A stretch of 64,000 bases of DNA. It comes from Psychrobacter ciconiae (GTDB taxonomy: Bacteria > Pseudomonadota > Gammaproteobacteria > Pseudomonadales > Moraxellaceae). The notes below the pieces were generated by a model. It was given only the letters and a program-made list of their open reading frames with translations. It did not search any database and had not been told where the DNA came from. Below, one piece after another: positions 55,991-64,000 of this stretch. A program made the translations under genes and the position numbers. The DNA lies in the NCBI RefSeq assembly GCF_904846055.1, contig NZ_CAJGYV010000001.1:1922001-1986000 (forward strand). Direction: 5' to 3'. Each line of letters opens with the position of its first letter. Position 1 is the first letter of the stretch.

Positions 55991-57058
55991 ATGCCGAACT
56001 GGCCACCTGATCCCAACAAAAGCCCTAATGAGGTGAATAATAATGTCAATACCAACCTACAGCCCGTAGCAACGCCGCCAAACGGTCAAGAATGGCGAGT
56101 GATTGAAAAAACCTTACTGGCAAGCGTTGAGGAACAACGCCGCGCTCGCCGTTGGGGTATATTTTTTAAACTACTGACCTTTGGCTATGTGCTATTGATA
56201 TTTTTGACCCTTGGTCGCGGTTGTAGTACCCCAAAAGCGGGTGGGTTTGAGAGCTCAAGCGGCGATAGCAGTCAGCCGCATTTGGCCGTGGTCGATTTGC
56301 AAGGCACGATTAGTAACGGCGACCCTGCCAATGCTTACGACGTCAATAAGGCGCTGACGCGAGCGTTTGAAAACCCCAATTCTAAAGCCGTGGCTTTGGA
56401 TATTAACTCCCCCGGCGGCTCACCGGTGCAGTCCGATGAAATCTGGCAAACCATGATGCAGCTGAAAAAAGAGTACCCGAAGAAAAAACTGTATGCCGTG
56501 ATTGGGGATATGGGCGCATCGGGTGCGTATTATATCGCCTCAGCGGCGGATGAAATCCTTGTCAATCCCTCAAGCTTGGTTGGCTCTATTGGCGTTATTA
56601 TGCCAAGTTATAACATTGAAGGCTTGATGGACAAAGTCGGTGTCGAAGACCGAACCATCACCGCCGGCGAATACAAAGACATTTTAAGCTTGTCGCGACC
56701 ACTGACTGACTATGAAGAAAAGCACGTCGAATCGGTGCTTGCCAATACTCATAAGCACTTTATTAATGCGGTAAAACAAGGTCGCGGTGATAGGCTTAAA
56801 AATCCTGAAGAAAATAAGCTGTTTTCAGGGCTGTTTTGGACAGGCGAGCAGTCGATTGCGTTGGGACTTGCAGATAAAACCGGCAGTATTTCAAGCCTTG
56901 AGCGCCAACTCAAGCTTGATAACGTGGTTAATTACACGCCGATGGACCCGTTTCAGTTGTTTATGGACCGTTTTGCTGTAAAAATGGGCGCAGGATTTGG
57001 CTCAAATTTAAGCCTTGATGTGTTGCCAAAAGAAGACAATAACGCGCAAATGCGTTAA
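55991..57058 (+). CDS. sppA: S49 family signal peptide peptidase (SppA-like)
   Basis: A 355-residue inner-membrane serine protease that degrades signal peptides after cleavage. A polar N-terminal region, one transmembrane helix (FFKLLTFGYVLLIFLTLG, about residues 53-70), then the ClpP-like fold with LDINSPGGSPVQSDEIW, the catalytic Ser in GDMGASGAYYIA (about residue 175) and the catalytic Lys in GEYKDILS (about 229). It belongs to the short (36 kDa) SppA form. The ATG at 55991 follows AGGAAG; the longer frame from a TTG at 55970 is rejected. A GC-rich hairpin without a T-run lies just after the stop. Confidence 0.93.
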   Translation: MPNWPPDPNKSPNEVNNNVNTNLQPVATPPNGQEWRVIEKTLLASVEEQRRARRWGIFFKLLTFGYVLLIFLTLGRGCSTPKAGGFESSSGDSSQPHLAVVDLQGTISNGDPANAYDVNKALTRAFENPNSKAVALDINSPGGSPVQSDEIWQTMMQLKKEYPKKKLYAVIGDMGASGAYYIASAADEILVNPSSLVGSIGVIMPSYNIEGLMDKVGVEDRTITAGEYKDILSLSRPLTDYEEKHVESVLANTHKHFINAVKQGRGDRLKNPEENKLFSGLFWTGEQSIALGLADKTGSISSLERQLKLDNVVNYTPMDPFQLFMDRFAVKMGAGFGSNLSLDVLPKEDNNAQMR

Positions 57059-57145
57059 CTGAAGCTGCCGTCAATACCCGTTTGGCGGCAGGCTTGTTCT
57101 TGATAAATTTTAATGAAAAATTCACGGATGAAAAAAAGAGTAGTC

Positions 57146-58069
57146 ATGACCATAGATGCCCAAAGCTTTGCCCATCTGCCCAAATCAAAATTGACCCAAA
57201 AACCTGTTTTGCATTTTGCCCACGCCAACGGTATGCCAAGCGCGGTCTATTTGGAAGCTGGCTTTTTTGAGGCGTTTGAGCCATTTTTTACCATTGAGCG
57301 CATCTCGATGCTTGGTGCAACGCCTGATTATCCGGTGGACAACCATTGGAAAAGCCTCACTCAACAAGTTACCGACAGCATCGAAAGCGCTTGCCAAAAG
57401 CATGGCGTGGAAACACTCGTTGTCGTTGGTCACTCCCTTGGCGCGATGTGCTCGCTGCAATCGCTGTACCGCGCCCCGAGTCGCGTAAGCCAAGCGGTAT
57501 TGCTTGACCCGCCTTGGATTTATGGTCATAAAAGCTTTATTTGGCATTTGGCAAAAACAGCAGACCGCTTGCCGATGATGAACCACCGCTGCATGGACAA
57601 ATTGTCACCATCGGGAATTTCAAAATACCGCCGCGACGTTTGGAACAGCCGCGAAGATGCTTATCAAAAGTTGCGCAACAAAGATTTTTTTAAAGACTTT
57701 ACAGAAGCCAGCTTTCAAGGTTATATCAATCATGGTCTTGAGGAGCGTGCGGACGGTAAGGTCACCCTTGCTATCCCAAAAGCGAGTGAAGTGGCGGTAT
57801 TTCGCAGCAACCCATCATGGTATTGGCTCACCCCAAACAAAGCGCCCGTGCCGCCTGTCAAGCTGATTGTTGGCGAAGACAGCATCTTTTATAAGCAAAA
57901 ATTTCCTCAAAAAATGAACGCACGCCTTGGCATCGCCTTTGAAATCCACGCCGGCGGTCATATGTTCCCGCTTGAGTATCCTGATTCGGTATCAAAGCGC
58001 GTCCTTGAGATTTTAGCATCACAAAGCCAAGCCGCCAGCAAAGATCGCGCTGAGTTGGAATCTGCTTGA
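57146..58069 (+). CDS. Alpha/beta hydrolase
   Basis: About 307 residues of the alpha/beta hydrolase_1 type. The oxyanion HAHANGMP-like segment is LHFAHANGMPSAV. The nucleophile elbow VVGHSLGAM lies near residue 105, the acid is in VGEDSIF, and the catalytic His is in HAGGHMFPLEYP. The PPW-x-YG after the lid and the GHMFPLE end suggest a small-ester or acyl hydrolase of unknown substrate. ATGs at 57113 and 57128 are in frame, but AAAGAG before the ATG at 57146 supports that start. The next gene begins at its stop codon (TGATG), so the two are coupled. Confidence 0.86.
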   Translation: MTIDAQSFAHLPKSKLTQKPVLHFAHANGMPSAVYLEAGFFEAFEPFFTIERISMLGATPDYPVDNHWKSLTQQVTDSIESACQKHGVETLVVVGHSLGAMCSLQSLYRAPSRVSQAVLLDPPWIYGHKSFIWHLAKTADRLPMMNHRCMDKLSPSGISKYRRDVWNSREDAYQKLRNKDFFKDFTEASFQGYINHGLEERADGKVTLAIPKASEVAVFRSNPSWYWLTPNKAPVPPVKLIVGEDSIFYKQKFPQKMNARLGIAFEIHAGGHMFPLEYPDSVSKRVLEILASQSQAASKDRAELESA

Positions 58070-58830
58070 TGAGTGATGCGCCATCAACGTCTAACATAGC
58101 GCCATCAAAGCCTTTATTTTCAAGATTTGGCGTTGTTGGGCTGATGGTTGTCACGGTCATTTTGTTTTTTGTCACCCAAACAGCAAGTGTCTTTTTGGCA
58201 GGAAAATGGTTGCTTGTAAATGCAGACTATCTAGCGTGGGATGACGTATTATTTTTGGGAAGCTCAAATGGCACGGTAGTTAGCGCGTCCATTATTATAA
58301 GCGCGCTGATATTATCGCTATTAATTTGGCTGATTTTAAAACTAAAAAAGCAGTCCGTTGGCGATTATTTGGTGCTAAAGCCATTTAATCTCAAAGTCGC
58401 TATAGCTATGATTGGCATTTTGCTGCTGTTTATGATTGGCAGTCAAGCATTGACTTATTTGCTTGATAAAGAGCCGCTTGATTTCGTCAACCCGTTATTT
58501 TCCTCAGTCAATTCGGTTTGGCTGTTGGTTTTTGTGATGGTGGTGGTCGCGCCCATTTATGAAGAGCTGGTGTTTCGCGGGCTGCTTTGGTCAGCGATTG
58601 CTGAACAATTTGAAGCCCCGCGCGGCTTGATTATCGCAAGTTTGGTGACCAGTATTATTTTTGCGCTGATTCATTTGCAATATGGCATTTATGAGATGAG
58701 CACCATTGTGATTTTGGCGCTGATTTTTTGTTGGGCACGGATTAAATCCGGCTCATTGCTGCTGCCTATGCTGCTGCATATCATCAATAACGGCGCGGCA
58801 ATGCTGCAATATTTGCAGCAAGCCTCTTAA
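58069..58830 (+). CDS. CPBP family intramembrane glutamic endopeptidase
   Basis: A 253-residue inner-membrane protein of the CAAX-protease/bacteriocin-processing (CPBP) family. About eight hydrophobic helices include the three catalytic motifs: YEELVFRGLLW (EExxxR, about residues 165-175), FALIHLQYG (His), and LLHIINNGAAML (HxxxN). Substrates in such bacteria are mostly unknown. Its ATG shares one base with the upstream hydrolase stop (TGATG), so translation is coupled. A TTG at 58066 is a less likely start. It is convergent with dusA with a 4-base gap. Confidence 0.9.
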   Translation: MSDAPSTSNIAPSKPLFSRFGVVGLMVVTVILFFVTQTASVFLAGKWLLVNADYLAWDDVLFLGSSNGTVVSASIIISALILSLLIWLILKLKKQSVGDYLVLKPFNLKVAIAMIGILLLFMIGSQALTYLLDKEPLDFVNPLFSSVNSVWLLVFVMVVVAPIYEELVFRGLLWSAIAEQFEAPRGLIIASLVTSIIFALIHLQYGIYEMSTIVILALIFCWARIKSGSLLLPMLLHIINNGAAMLQYLQQAS

Positions 58831-58834
58831 TAAA

Positions 58835-59803
58835 TTAAGCCTCTGGGTTGAGCGCCAATACCTCATCTGCCGCCTGTTTAATATCTTCAATGGTCAGTTT
58901 TGGTTTACCGCTTAAGGCTTGCCGCCATTTTCGCGCCCCTGTTAACCCTTGAAAAAGTCCCAAATAATGCCGCGCCATGGTCGCAAGCACTTCGCCATCC
59001 GCGACTTTTGCTTCTAAATACGGATAAAGCTTAGCTAAAATCTCGGAGCGCTTAGGGATACTCGTATCCCATAAACTGTTTGCTTCAGCCAGTAAATACG
59101 GATTGTGATAAAACGCGCGACCAATCATCACCCCATCAACGTGATTTAAATGGGACTTAATATCGTCAATGCTGTCAATGCCGCCGTTGATTTCAATATT
59201 AAGTTCCGGAAACTCTTGTTTTAACCGATAAACCTCATCATAGCGTAGTGGCGGGATTTCGCGGTTTTGTTTTGGGCTTAACCCTTGCAGCCAAGCGACC
59301 CTAGCATGAACGATAAAATGCTGACAGCCGGCACTTGCAACCGTTGCCACAAAATCGCGCATAAACTCATAACTGTCAAAATGGTCAATGCCGATTCGGT
59401 GCTTGACGGTCACCGGAATATCAACCGCCGATTGCATATTTTTAACCAGTTCGGCAACGGTTTTGGGTTCTGCCATGAGGCAGGCGCCAATTTTATTGTG
59501 CTGAACGCGGTCAGAGGGGCAGCCGACATTGATATTGACCTCATCAAAACCCTCATTTTGAGCAATGACGGCACATTTGGTCATCTCGCTACTATCTGCG
59601 CCGCCAAGCTGTAATACCAGCGGGTGCTCAAGATCATCAAAGCGCAAATGCCGCGACCGATTGCCCTTTAAAATAGCGCCGGTGCTGATCATTTCGGTAT
59701 AAAGCACCACATTTGGGTTAAATAGCCGCGCAAAATAGCGAAAATCAGCCGTTGTCCAATCGATCATTGGGGCAATTGATAGGCGTTTTTGGGACATAAG
59801 CAT
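58835..59803 (-). CDS. dusA: tRNA-dihydrouridine(20/20a) synthase
   Basis: This FMN enzyme reduces uridines 20 and 20a in tRNA D-loops. DusA-type features are SIAPMIDWTTADFRYFAR at the N-terminus, LYTEMISTGAIL, PLVLQLGGAD, the catalytic Cys in VNINVGCPSDRVQ, VTVKHRIGID, and FIVHARVAWLQGLSPKQNR. The 322-residue length fits. An ATG at 59803 and another two codons later (MSQKR) are both possible. It is convergent with the CPBP gene, with no terminator visible in the 4-base gap. Confidence 0.95.
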   Translation of the reverse strand: MLMSQKRLSIAPMIDWTTADFRYFARLFNPNVVLYTEMISTGAILKGNRSRHLRFDDLEHPLVLQLGGADSSEMTKCAVIAQNEGFDEVNINVGCPSDRVQHNKIGACLMAEPKTVAELVKNMQSAVDIPVTVKHRIGIDHFDSYEFMRDFVATVASAGCQHFIVHARVAWLQGLSPKQNREIPPLRYDEVYRLKQEFPELNIEINGGIDSIDDIKSHLNHVDGVMIGRAFYHNPYLLAEANSLWDTSIPKRSEILAKLYPYLEAKVADGEVLATMARHYLGLFQGLTGARKWRQALSGKPKLTIEDIKQAADEVLALNPEA

Positions 59804-59864
59804 GATTGCGACACCTTACAGTTTTGATTAAATTTTAAAATTAGGCGATTGACGAGGACGTTTT

Positions 59865-61169
59865 TTAATCGTTAATGACCTCGTTAATCCCTCTAAATTC
59901 TGGCAGGTGATAAAAATAAAGCCCCATAATAACGCCGATTGCACCAATAAATACCATATAAAGCGCTGGCGCGAATCCAAATATCGACACAGCATAGCCT
60001 AAAATAAAGGGAACAAAGCCGCCAACCGCCGCATACATAATATTATAAGACAATGCCAATCCTGTTAGCCGCACGTTGGTTGGAAACAATTGTACCAAAA
60101 TCGCCGGAACCATTCCTACGATTCCTGAAAAGAATCCAAGCAGGGCATACATGATAAGAACGTAATCACCGCCGGCTTGCAAATGGTAAAAAAAAGCGAT
60201 GGACTGCGCGATTAATAATGCTGAGCCGATGATTAGGATTTTCCCAAAATTTTGATATCCAGAAAGCAGACCATAAAATACACAACCAAATATCATAAAG
60301 CCGATGCCTAAGCTGTGGGAAAAGCCAAACAGATCGCTATCTAAGGTAAAGCTTAGCTCAATCAAATCAGGAAGTAGCAGCACCACGACCGTAGTAATGC
60401 TTGCAATCACTAAAGTCAGCATTAAGGCAATAAAAATAGATTGACCGCAATGCTTAAATAGCAGCTTCATGGGCTTTGGCGTCGATTTTTTTTGTTTATG
60501 AACCAGCTCTTCAAAAAATGGGGTCTCATTAATAAATCGCCAAGCAATAAGTGGCAAAAAGCTCAAAATGGCTGCCACCACAAACGGCAGCCGCCAGCCA
60601 TTAGCCACCAGTTGCTCAGGCGTCATGGTACTGGTCAGCCAACTAAAAAACAGGTTTGAAAACAGAACGCCCACAAAAAAGCTTGCAGTCACATAGCTAC
60701 AGCCTAAAGATAAATACTGCCGTGGCACATGCTCTGCCACAAAAACCCAAGCCAGCGGCACAAATATCCCAAATGCCATTCCTTGAATCAACCGCAAGAT
60801 AATAAACAAAAACGAAGCGGCAAATCCCCACTGAGCAAACGTCGGCAAGCACGCCATAGCAAGCAGGGTAAAAGCGGTCACAAGCATACTGATTAACAAA
60901 ATAGGCTTTCGACCATGAATGTCCCCAAGTCGCCCAAGAATCACCCCGCCAAGCGGTCTTGCCAAGTAACCGACCGCAAATAAAACCAAGCTTTGGAGTT
61001 TAGCAAATCGCACTTCGGTGATAATCGGAAACAAAGCTGCCGAAACGATATCTGCCATATACAAATAAATCAAAAAGTCAAAAAATGCCACGGCACTGCT
61101 AAAACAAACAAACATCACCATGTTTTTGTCTTTCGAGGACATCAATGCATATTGAGAACGAGAAGGCAT
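59865..61169 (-). CDS. MFS transporter of the metabolite:H+ symporter (MHS) group
   Basis: A 434-residue transporter with 12 transmembrane helices. Motif A between helices 2 and 3 reads GRLGDIHGRKP, preceded by the MHS-typical ARPLGGVI. LIQGMAFG and AEHVPRQYLSLG in helices 4-5 fit citrate/proline-betaine type symporters. The N-terminal helix pattern FFDFLIYLYMADIVS, with FF and the acidic Asp, is the MHS signature. The substrate is probably an organic acid or betaine, not fixed by sequence. It stands alone, 55 bases downstream of the phospholipase-D-like gene. Confidence 0.88.
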   Translation of the reverse strand: MPSRSQYALMSSKDKNMVMFVCFSSAVAFFDFLIYLYMADIVSAALFPIITEVRFAKLQSLVLFAVGYLARPLGGVILGRLGDIHGRKPILLISMLVTAFTLLAMACLPTFAQWGFAASFLFIILRLIQGMAFGIFVPLAWVFVAEHVPRQYLSLGCSYVTASFFVGVLFSNLFFSWLTSTMTPEQLVANGWRLPFVVAAILSFLPLIAWRFINETPFFEELVHKQKKSTPKPMKLLFKHCGQSIFIALMLTLVIASITTVVVLLLPDLIELSFTLDSDLFGFSHSLGIGFMIFGCVFYGLLSGYQNFGKILIIGSALLIAQSIAFFYHLQAGGDYVLIMYALLGFFSGIVGMVPAILVQLFPTNVRLTGLALSYNIMYAAVGGFVPFILGYAVSIFGFAPALYMVFIGAIGVIMGLYFYHLPEFRGINEVIND

Positions 61170-61224
61170 AATAAGTCACACATCCAAAAACGATTCAGGG
61201 CAACATCACCCCATGTTAAAAAAC

Positions 61225-62880
61225 TCAAAGTAGCCAATCAATGGGCAACCAAGACATGAGCATCAGCCAAAGATGGTCAATCAAATCCACTTCGGGTTCT
61301 GCGCTATAAACCACTTGACGACCATACTCCACGGTGTGCCATGTCAGCCGACCGTCCGGCGCAAGCTTCACTTCATAAGCCTGATTGAGCAAATCATCGC
61401 TTAGTGCCTCGTGCAACTGTCGCGCTAAGTCATCGTCATTGATGATGACGCCCATTTCGGTATTGATGTTCGCAGATCGTGGGTCGACGTTATAAGAGCC
61501 GATAAAGACTTGGTGGTCATCAACAGCAAAAGTTTTGGCATGAAGACTTGTTGAGGACTGACTGCGCGCTTTCCAAAGCTTATTTTCACGCTTTTCTTCG
61601 CTTGCCGTTGACTTAAGCTCATAAATTTTGATACCAGCTCGCAAAAGCTTTGGTCGCCATTGGCTGTAGCCTGAATGAACGGCAGTGACGTCCGTGGCAT
61701 CAAATGAGTTGGTTAAAATCTTGATTTTAATGCCTTTGTTGGCAAGCTCAATTAAGGTGTTCACGCCGTTGTTGGTTGGCACAAAATACGAAGAGATAAT
61801 CGTCAGCTCTTTGGAGGGGCGTCCTAACAGCGTTCTTAGCTGATGAACCAAATTGGTTTTGACCGGAGCGCTTTTGGTCAATTTGCCCACATCATCACTT
61901 AAAAACTGCATATCTGACCAACGAAATGGCACTTGGTTTTTGAGCAAGTCGCTATCAATTGAGGAGTCCTCAATCGCTGACTTATAAACATTTAAGCTGT
62001 CTGCTTCATGGCTTTTTTCATGCTGACCAAGCTTATCAAGTCCGGTCAAGAACTCTGTGGTGGTATTTGCTTTTAAGGTGGCTAACGTTTCAATATCAAA
62101 TGAAATCGGCGCTGACCAATAGCTGTTAAAGCTGTTATCGACGTCGGTCACCACCTTGCCTATCAGCATCACGTCCAAATCGGCAAATTGGCTATTTTGG
62201 TCATTACTTAAATACTCATTGCCAATGTTGCGACCGCCAATGATGGTAATTTGCCGATCAAAGGTCATGCTTTTATTATGCATTCGCCGATTGATTCGCG
62301 GCAGTCCGGTCAGATAATTGAGGGTTTGAAATTTGCGGTGCATGAGCGGGTTGATGATTCGAACCGCAATGTTCGGATGACGCGCAAAGCGTAGTAAATG
62401 CTGATCAAACGCCGCGTTGTTATTAAAGTCATCCAGCAGCAGCCGGACAATAACGCCGCGCTCTGCCGCCTCCCACAAGTCCTTTAAGAGCAGTTGACCG
62501 GATTGGTCATCGTGCCAAATGTAGTATTGAACGTCGATGTTCTTGGTTGCCATTCCGGTCAAAATACTGCGAGCGGCAAAGGCATTAGCACCGGTGACGA
62601 TCGGGTGATAACCGGACAAATCAGGGTGGATAGCGCGCTGCTTACTGATGGCAGCGACAAGGTCGGTATTTTTACTTGTTGCAGTATTTTTTGTAGAAGC
62701 TAAGGCGGCATTACCTTGATAAAGCGTCTCAACTCGCGCTGATAAAGCTTTACTTTTAGGCAGGTGCGGCTCTTTGGGCAACACTTGACAGCCGCTGACA
62801 GTTGCTCCAAGCAAGACAACCATGATAAGCGCCAAGCAGTGCCAAAGCCGATTTAAGACAGGGTAGAGCATCGACATCAA
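61225..62880 (-). CDS. Phospholipase D / cardiolipin synthase-like lipoprotein
   Basis: A 551-residue protein with two HKD motifs: HNKSMTFD (about residue 198) followed by IGGRN, and HAKTFAVD (about 447) followed by IGSYN. The N-terminus has a hydrophobic segment ending in VSGC, a lipobox, so it should be an exported lipoprotein. The family resembles ClsC/YmdC-type transphosphatidylases of Gram-negatives, which make cardiolipin from phosphatidylglycerol and another phospholipid. An intervening loop near 280-340 is Ser/Asp-rich. The ATG at 62880 is preferred; a second Met three codons later is possible. Confidence 0.9.
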   Translation of the reverse strand: MMSMLYPVLNRLWHCLALIMVVLLGATVSGCQVLPKEPHLPKSKALSARVETLYQGNAALASTKNTATSKNTDLVAAISKQRAIHPDLSGYHPIVTGANAFAARSILTGMATKNIDVQYYIWHDDQSGQLLLKDLWEAAERGVIVRLLLDDFNNNAAFDQHLLRFARHPNIAVRIINPLMHRKFQTLNYLTGLPRINRRMHNKSMTFDRQITIIGGRNIGNEYLSNDQNSQFADLDVMLIGKVVTDVDNSFNSYWSAPISFDIETLATLKANTTTEFLTGLDKLGQHEKSHEADSLNVYKSAIEDSSIDSDLLKNQVPFRWSDMQFLSDDVGKLTKSAPVKTNLVHQLRTLLGRPSKELTIISSYFVPTNNGVNTLIELANKGIKIKILTNSFDATDVTAVHSGYSQWRPKLLRAGIKIYELKSTASEEKRENKLWKARSQSSTSLHAKTFAVDDHQVFIGSYNVDPRSANINTEMGVIINDDDLARQLHEALSDDLLNQAYEVKLAPDGRLTWHTVEYGRQVVYSAEPEVDLIDHLWLMLMSWLPIDWLL

Positions 62881-63135
62881 AAACGTACCTTTTTTACTTG
62901 GTTGACTTGGAATCGTTGAATTGGCTTACTAGTTTAGCCTTGAATTAATCTAGCGCTAATTAGTAACAGGCTAAATTAACGAGCTAAACTTGGCTGCTAT
63001 ATACGGTTGATGACAAAATGCAATGAATACCACATTTTGCCATCCTTAGATTTATTTTTAGAATTTGTGAAAATCTAACGCTTAACAATGACGTTACGTG
63101 ACGCAGCATAGAATACTGATTACTAGGCGTCAAAA

Positions 63136-64000
63136 TTACTGGGCGTCAAAATCGTCGCTGATTTCTTGTTGATTCCACTGTTCCAAAAATTTGATAAATT
63201 CTGAAAAGTCCGCCGACCCTGCTTCAACTTGATTGCTCGCCGCGCGCATAAAGCTTGCCACCATCGCCATCACGGGCGCAGGAAGCTTGGCTTGTTGCTG
63301 CAAATCGCTGGCAATGCCGCAGTCTTTTGCCATCAAATCAAGAGTAAAGGTTTTTGGAAAGCTGCGATTGACAATGCGGTCAGGGAAAGTAACCGTTGAG
63401 GCGAAGCTTTGACCGCTTGAATGATTGATGCAGGCAAGCGCGGCTGACGGGCTGACACCGTGCGCTTTTAACACGGACAATCCTTCACCAAGTGCCCAAC
63501 TGTTTACGGCAAATAAGGTGTTGTTCACCGCTTTTACCGCAAAGCCGCCGCCGCTTTTACCCACGTGCTCGATGCGACCTGCAAAGCAATCAATAGCAGG
63601 GTAGGCGTAATCAAGCGCCGATTTTTCGCCACCTGCCATCACGGTCAGTGTGCCATTGATTGCGCCTATCGTTTGCCCTGAGACGGGTGCGTCAACAAAC
63701 TGACAGCCCAGTGTTTGCAAGTTTTGTGCCGCCATTTTTGCCGCTTCAGGGACGCCACTGGTGCAATCGACCCAAACGCTGCCTTTTTTTAAGTATGGCT
63801 TGGCGCGATCAATAAGCTCTGCCGTCTCCAAACTCGTTGGCACGCACGAAAAAATCACATCGGCGCTGACGGCTGTTTCAAAATCGGCGGCGCTTGAGCC
63901 AAACTCTTTTTCATGCAGCTTAGCTTTATCAAAATTACGATTCCAAACCAAAACGCGGTCAAAGTTTCCCACCAAATGCCCTGCCATCGGAAATCCCATC
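63136..64000 (-). CDS. NAD(P)-dependent 3-hydroxyisobutyrate dehydrogenase-like protein, 5' end outside window
   Basis: The visible 288 residues cover most of a beta-hydroxyacid dehydrogenase. The Rossmann GxGxxG part is cut off by the window edge, and the reading frame runs to base 64000 with the MGFPMAGHL that normally follows it. Family landmarks are VSADVIFSCVP, FVDAPVSGQTIGAINGTLTVMAGG (two adjoining blocks), the catalytic Lys in GGFAVKAVNNTL, and LDLMAKDCGIASDL. The substrate (3-hydroxyisobutyrate, tartronate semialdehyde or another) cannot be fixed. The C-terminus is acidic (QQEISDDFDAQ). Confidence 0.92.
   Translation of the reverse strand, partial: MGFPMAGHLVGNFDRVLVWNRNFDKAKLHEKEFGSSAADFETAVSADVIFSCVPTSLETAELIDRAKPYLKKGSVWVDCTSGVPEAAKMAAQNLQTLGCQFVDAPVSGQTIGAINGTLTVMAGGEKSALDYAYPAIDCFAGRIEHVGKSGGGFAVKAVNNTLFAVNSWALGEGLSVLKAHGVSPSAALACINHSSGQSFASTVTFPDRIVNRSFPKTFTLDLMAKDCGIASDLQQQAKLPAPVMAMVASFMRAASNQVEAGSADFSEFIKFLEQWNQQEISDDFDAQ

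Noticed and set aside
1..64000. tRNA, rRNA, prophage, integron or plasmid origin signals
   Set aside because: No T-loop plus CCA patterns, rRNA stretches, integrases, phage structural genes or iterons were recognised on reading both strands.

Overview
The window is chromosomal DNA of a gamma-proteobacterium, most likely a Moraxellaceae member of the Psychrobacter/Moraxella type. This is inferred from moderate GC, long AT-rich intergenic runs, a complete cbb3 oxidase cluster, AcnB, RlmKL, TtcA, DusA and a lolC/F-lolD-DUF2062-comEC neighbourhood. I could not run a database search, so the genus is an inference. No rRNA, tRNA, CRISPR array or prophage was seen.

Layout. 0-20 kb is housekeeping: the 3' part of uvrB, recJ, a TRIC/UPF0126 membrane protein, a DMT exporter, queE, dapD, an alpha/beta hydrolase, lipA, acnB, a DUF805 protein, a Tat-exported PhoX phosphatase, an enoyl-CoA hydratase-family protein and several small secreted proteins. 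A 340-base gene-free stretch near 6.0-6.3 kb has several hairpins and may encode an RNA.

19-32 kb is the distinctive region, a Ter (tellurite resistance/stress) island. Six tightly packed minus-strand genes (19.2-26.4 kb) encode an ATP-grasp ligase, an NYN/LOTUS RNase-like protein, a TRSP phosphoribosyltransferase, a HAD phosphatase, a StiP-type phosphoribosyltransferase and a CitE-like aldolase. Apart from the NYN protein this matches the Ter-linked module proposed to make a nucleoside-like metabolite. Divergent from it is a TerA-type gene, followed by terZ, a TIGR00266 (AIM24-like) gene, terE, a DUF475 (TerC/LysE superfamily) gene and terD. The NYN protein carries a (Thr-Pro)15 linker encoded by a perfect 15-copy hexanucleotide repeat, two LOTUS/OST-HTH domains and a C-terminal domain that looks like a degenerate TerD fold.

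32-48 kb holds rlmKL, an MscS channel, a dihydrolipoamide dehydrogenase-like gene, queC, ttcA and the cbb3 oxidase cluster ccoNOQP-ccoG-ccoH. The oxidase cluster is split by a lone TnpB (IS1341-type) element inserted just after the ccoP terminator. Its RuvC active site appears rearranged. A 967-base AT-rich gap with a nested palindrome follows ccoN.

48-64 kb carries an SCP2 protein, a hypothetical protein, a single LolC/E(F)-type permease with lolD, DUF2062, comEC (with a degenerate metallo-beta-lactamase end), an SppA-like protease, an alpha/beta hydrolase overlapping a CPBP protease, dusA, an MHS-type MFS transporter, a phospholipase-D lipoprotein and a 3-hydroxyisobutyrate dehydrogenase-like gene cut by the window end. 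Most transcription units end in clear intrinsic terminators, many of them bidirectional.
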